Positions 21,872 to 24,700 of a stretch of 24,700 nt of DNA are shown here, one piece after another. The position numbers and the translations under genes are program-made. The stretch is taken from NCBI GenBank assembly GCA_964569295.1, contig CAZMVU010000053.1, forward strand, positions 1 to 24,700, written 5' to 3'. Under the pieces are notes generated by a model. It made no database searches. It was not told where the DNA came from and worked only from the letters and a program-made list of their open reading frames with translations. Positions within the stretch are counted from its first letter, which is position 1; the number at the start of each line of letters is the position of its first letter. This DNA comes from CAZMVU01 sp964569295 (GTDB lineage: Bacteria; Hydrogenedentota; Hydrogenedentia; Hydrogenedentales; JAGMZX01).

Positions 21872-24479
21872 AGTAGCGCAGGTTGAGGGCACGCGGCATA
21901 ATCTCGAAAGTGGCGGGCAGGCGGCCGGGCGCTTCGCCGTCGACGTCGAGCAGGACCGGCCGGCGCCCGTCCACCGGTTCGGCAGTGACCCGGCGCCCGC
22001 GCAAAGTGACCACCTTGTCGAACTGGAGGTGGTCGCCTTTGTAGATGGTGCGGGACTTGCGCAACAGTTCGATGGCCCGCACATCGCGCACGATGACCAC
22101 ATCGAACAGGCCGTCATCGGGCTCGGCCTCGGGCGCTATCTTCATGCCGCCGCCAAAGAATTTGCCGTTGCACACGGCCGCGGTGGTGACATTGAGCACC
22201 ATGTCGTACACGTCGTCCACACGAATGCGCACTTCCGGGAGCTGGTAGGCGGCGAGGGCCTTGAACATGCCCCATTGAAAAGCAATCTTGCCGCCGAAGC
22301 GCTTGCCGAACTTAAGATCATTGACCATGCGGTCGGTCAGGCCGCTGAGACCGAAGCTGGCGATATTGTCGAAGTAGCGCACGGCCTCCTCGCCCGACGA
22401 ATCGTCGAAGTAGGTGAGCTTGCCCAAGTCAATCGTGCGGATAGTCGAGTGGGCCAGCCGGCTGATTTGATCGTCGATGCTCTCGGGAATGCGGAAGCTG
22501 CGGCGGAAGTCACCGCCCGTACCACTGGCGAGCACCGCGATCACGGCGTCGGGGTTGACCGGTTTTCCGCGCTCGAAAAAGCCATTGACCACCTCGTTCA
22601 CCGTGCCGTCCCCTCCCACGGCGATCACCTGATCCACGCCGTCTTTGAGCGCTTCGCGGGTGAGGAGCTTGGCCGCCATGGGGCCGTCGGTGAACACCGT
22701 GTCCACATGGCCCAGAACCGCGCGCAGCTTGGTCTCGATACCTGGCCAGTTGATGCCGGTGCGGTCGCCCATCGAGTGGGGGTTGACGATGGCGCGCGTG
22801 CGTGAGCGGGGGGTGTAATTGGCGGCGGCCACCTCGATCATTGCGGTCCGTTTCGGCTTGGACCAGCCGAGTTCCTCCGCCATGAGGGCGCTCACCTTAT
22901 CGAACACCGCCGCCCCCGGATTGCCCAGGGTGCCCATGCCGGTGCGGCGAAAGAGGACATCCTCGACCGTGTGGGCCATCTCTTCGCGCACCGCGTACAG
23001 GACCGCCGCGGCAATATCCGGTCCCTCGGGCGTAAGGCGTTCGCCCAGGGCCGAATCCGCCTGGACCAGCGCGATGACCTCATCCATCTTCGAGCCGAAG
23101 TTGCGCACCAGGTTCTCGATGATATCGGGCGGCCAGTTCACGTAGCGGGCGCGCGCATCTTCGAGGAACTGGTCATACGAGCTCATGTCGCCGCCCCACA
23201 CCGGGGTGTCGTGCGTAATGCCCGGCGCGGGATCGCGGCCGAGCTTCGCGCAGGTCTGGTCCACAATCTGCTCGGCCAGGCTGCGCGAGGTGGTCCACTT
23301 ACCGCCCATGGCCGAAATTACACCGGCGATGCCATCGCGCTCCTCGTGATCAAAAACCTCCGACGCGCGGCTTTTGTCGTACGAACCGGGGCTGTCGCCG
23401 CCGTTGGCCACTTCTTCGTTCAAAGCGGCGGTGCTCGGGTCGACGAGCGGGCGCAGGCCGCCATAGAAGTGCAGCACATCCTCGCGCCGGAGATTTGCGC
23501 CGGGCAGGCCCATGTTGACCACATCGAGAAAATCCGAGATGTCCTTTTCGGTGACGTGAAATTTGTCCGGTGCGCCGCGGTATACGGTGTCCGTCGTGCC
23601 GATAAGCGAGTGCCCGCGCCAGGGCAGGATAAAGAAGTGGCCGGTTTCCATCGGCACGGCCACGGCGTTTTGCCGCGTGAGGGGACGGGTGATCAGGTGG
23701 ATGCCCTTCGAGCGGATAAGTTGCTGGGCGCCGCCGTTGCCGCCGGTGAGCATGTGCATGATCATGTCGGCCCAGGGCCCCGTGGCGTTCACGGTGACCG
23801 CGCTGCGCAGATTACAGGTGTTGCCCGGACGGAAGCGGTCGCGCACCTGTACGCCGGCCACGCGCCCGTTTTCCCGCAAAAAACCGATCACTTCGCAATA
23901 GTTCGCGGCCTGCGCCCCATGGGCGACGGCGTCGCGGATGCACGCCAGGGCGAGGCGCTCGGGTGAAAACATCTGATAGTCGTAGTAGGCCATGGCCCCC
24001 GTGAGGTCCATGGCGGCCAGCTCCGGCTCGATCGCGAGCACCTCCTCCCGGCTCAGGTGCTTGTGGCCCGGCAGCGATTTCGCCGGGTCATCGAGGCGGT
24101 TGCGGTCGTAGCCCAGCCAGTCGTAGGCGGTGAGGCCCAGCGACATCTTGAGGCGGTTGCGGAAAGCCTTGCGCTGCCGGCTCGGGAGAAGAAAGGTGAG
24201 CGGATCCACCATGTGCGGCGCGATGTTCGACCAGATGCGCCGCTCGCGCAGCGACTCGCGCACCAACCCAATCTCGAGGTTTACGAGGTAGCGCAAGCCC
24301 CCGTGGATCAGCTTCGACGAGGCGGAGGACGTGGCGCTGGCGAAGTCGTTCTTCTCGACAAGCGCCACGCGCAGACCGCGCAGGGCGGCGTCGCGCACGA
24401 TACACGCCCCACTAATGCCGCCGCCGATGACCACGAGGTCGTACTGCTCATTCGCCATGGTATCGAGATCGCGCTTCAT
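21870..24479 (-). CDS. Fusion of glycerol-3-phosphate dehydrogenase (GlpD) and diacylglycerol-kinase-type lipid kinase
   Basis: A single uninterrupted 869-residue reading frame contains two complete enzymes. Residues about 1-555 are GlpD, the FAD enzyme that oxidises sn-glycerol 3-phosphate to dihydroxyacetone phosphate and passes electrons to quinone. Visible are the dinucleotide fold VVIGGGISGACIVRDAALRG (16-35), SSKLIHGGLRYL (54-65), the GTTDT block (294-298), GGKWTTSRSLAEQ (392-404) and the C-terminal helical domain. After a short linker (about 555-561), residues 562-869 are a diacylglycerol/sphingosine kinase catalytic domain. It has AIVNP, the nucleotide-binding GGDGTVNEVVNGF (622-634), SGTGGDFRRSF (652-662) and the C-terminal DDGLFDVVIVRDV/DVDGE elements. 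No internal start with a ribosome binding site precedes the kinase. ATG 24479 has GGAG 11 bases upstream; Met8 is an alternative. The kinase substrate is not known. Confidence 0.93.
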   Translation of the reverse strand: MKRDLDTMANEQYDLVVIGGGISGACIVRDAALRGLRVALVEKNDFASATSSASSKLIHGGLRYLVNLEIGLVRESLRERRIWSNIAPHMVDPLTFLLPSRQRKAFRNRLKMSLGLTAYDWLGYDRNRLDDPAKSLPGHKHLSREEVLAIEPELAAMDLTGAMAYYDYQMFSPERLALACIRDAVAHGAQAANYCEVIGFLRENGRVAGVQVRDRFRPGNTCNLRSAVTVNATGPWADMIMHMLTGGNGGAQQLIRSKGIHLITRPLTRQNAVAVPMETGHFFILPWRGHSLIGTTDTVYRGAPDKFHVTEKDISDFLDVVNMGLPGANLRREDVLHFYGGLRPLVDPSTAALNEEVANGGDSPGSYDKSRASEVFDHEERDGIAGVISAMGGKWTTSRSLAEQIVDQTCAKLGRDPAPGITHDTPVWGGDMSSYDQFLEDARARYVNWPPDIIENLVRNFGSKMDEVIALVQADSALGERLTPEGPDIAAAVLYAVREEMAHTVEDVLFRRTGMGTLGNPGAAVFDKVSALMAEELGWSKPKRTAMIEVAAANYTPRSRTRAIVNPHSMGDRTGINWPGIETKLRAVLGHVDTVFTDGPMAAKLLTREALKDGVDQVIAVGGDGTVNEVVNGFFERGKPVNPDAVIAVLASGTGGDFRRSFRIPESIDDQISRLAHSTIRTIDLGKLTYFDDSSGEEAVRYFDNIASFGLSGLTDRMVNDLKFGKRFGGKIAFQWGMFKALAAYQLPEVRIRVDDVYDMVLNVTTAAVCNGKFFGGGMKIAPEAEPDDGLFDVVIVRDVRAIELLRKSRTIYKGDHLQFDKVVTLRGRRVTAEPVDGRRPVLLDVDGEAPGRLPATFEIMPRALNLRY

Positions 24480-24700
24480 CGCACCAGGATCTCCGCGCCA
24501 GCGCCGCCGCCACGCCTCGACGGTTCGCGCTGTTCCTGCCTCATCATACGCCCGGGTTCCGAATCGACTTTGTTTGCTGCCGGTAGCCTACCTGCCCACA
24601 GCACATTTTGCAACGCACAAAATACGCGAGCCAATTGCGAAATTTGTAATTCTTTAGCCGTATGGCGCAAGGGAGCGCACGTGTTTCGCCAATCTGCCCT
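24480..24700. other. Upstream region of the GlpD-kinase gene
   Basis: No gene is visible. On the minus strand TATGAT (24548-24543) is a plausible -10 with no good -35. ATTTTG (24605-24610) and CAAAAT (24618-24623) form an inverted repeat with a 7-base loop, in an AT-richer stretch that could hold an operator or a terminator of a gene to the right. Confidence 0.35.
24657..24671 (+). repeat. Hairpin repeat GCCGTATGGCGCAAG, copy 2
   Basis: Identical 15-mer to 5463-5477 and in the same orientation; GCC-GTAT-GGC forms the stem-loop. It is intergenic. Confidence 0.5.

Noticed and set aside
22750..22830. Gene boundary separating GlpD from the lipid kinase
   Set aside because: The frame is continuous; the only Met near the junction (residue 547) has no Shine-Dalgarno sequence before it.

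Overview
The window looks like chromosomal DNA of a GC-rich, Gram-negative, flagellated, heterotrophic bacterium. It carries a flagellar hook-filament junction protein, a TolC-type outer membrane channel and a probable lipoprotein. A prepilin-like protein has the GFTLIELLVVIAIIGILAAI signature and an HxGG..NVL..DGHV motif, a type abundant in Planctomycetes, Lentisphaerae and Hydrogenedentota. I infer a member of that broad group; no rRNA or other marker in the window settles it. I saw no tRNA, rRNA, CRISPR array, transposase or phage gene.

Layout. 113-1816 (-): flgK, first gene of its unit, with a TTG start. 2258-5279 (+): a secreted beta-helix protein with an inserted CBM6-like module, then a SOUL-family lipoprotein. 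5490-11342 (-): a ComEA-like DNA-uptake protein, a polytopic membrane protein with a TPR-like tail, and a secreted helix-rich protein of unknown function. 11652-12737 (+): a secreted alpha/beta hydrolase, convergent with a tolC-like gene (12895-14244, -). 14446-17469 (+): thiG, thiH and a BASS-family transporter. 17513-18920 (+): a tiny membrane protein with a His/Cys motif, then a prepilin-like protein with a His-rich tail. 18921-19691: a repeat-rich non-coding stretch. 19692-21805 (+): truA and a membrane-anchored amidohydrolase. 21870-24479 (-): one 869-residue ORF joining a complete GlpD to a complete diacylglycerol-kinase-type lipid kinase.

How the genes work together. ThiG and ThiH supply the thiazole half of thiamine; the radical-SAM route from tyrosine suggests a lifestyle tolerant of low oxygen. 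The beta-helix/CBM6 protein, the unknown secreted protein and the secreted esterase-like hydrolase look like parts of a polysaccharide-processing secretome, but no substrate can be read from the sequence. The most notable item is the GlpD-lipid kinase fusion. It puts glycerol-3-phosphate oxidation and a lipid (or related) kinase on one chain and could link glycerol catabolism to phospholipid turnover. Second is the pairing of a Cys/His-motif micro-membrane protein, on an apparently leaderless transcript, with a prepilin ending in alternating His-Asp. Several intergenic regions hold short tandem repeats, hairpins and diverged dispersed repeats.
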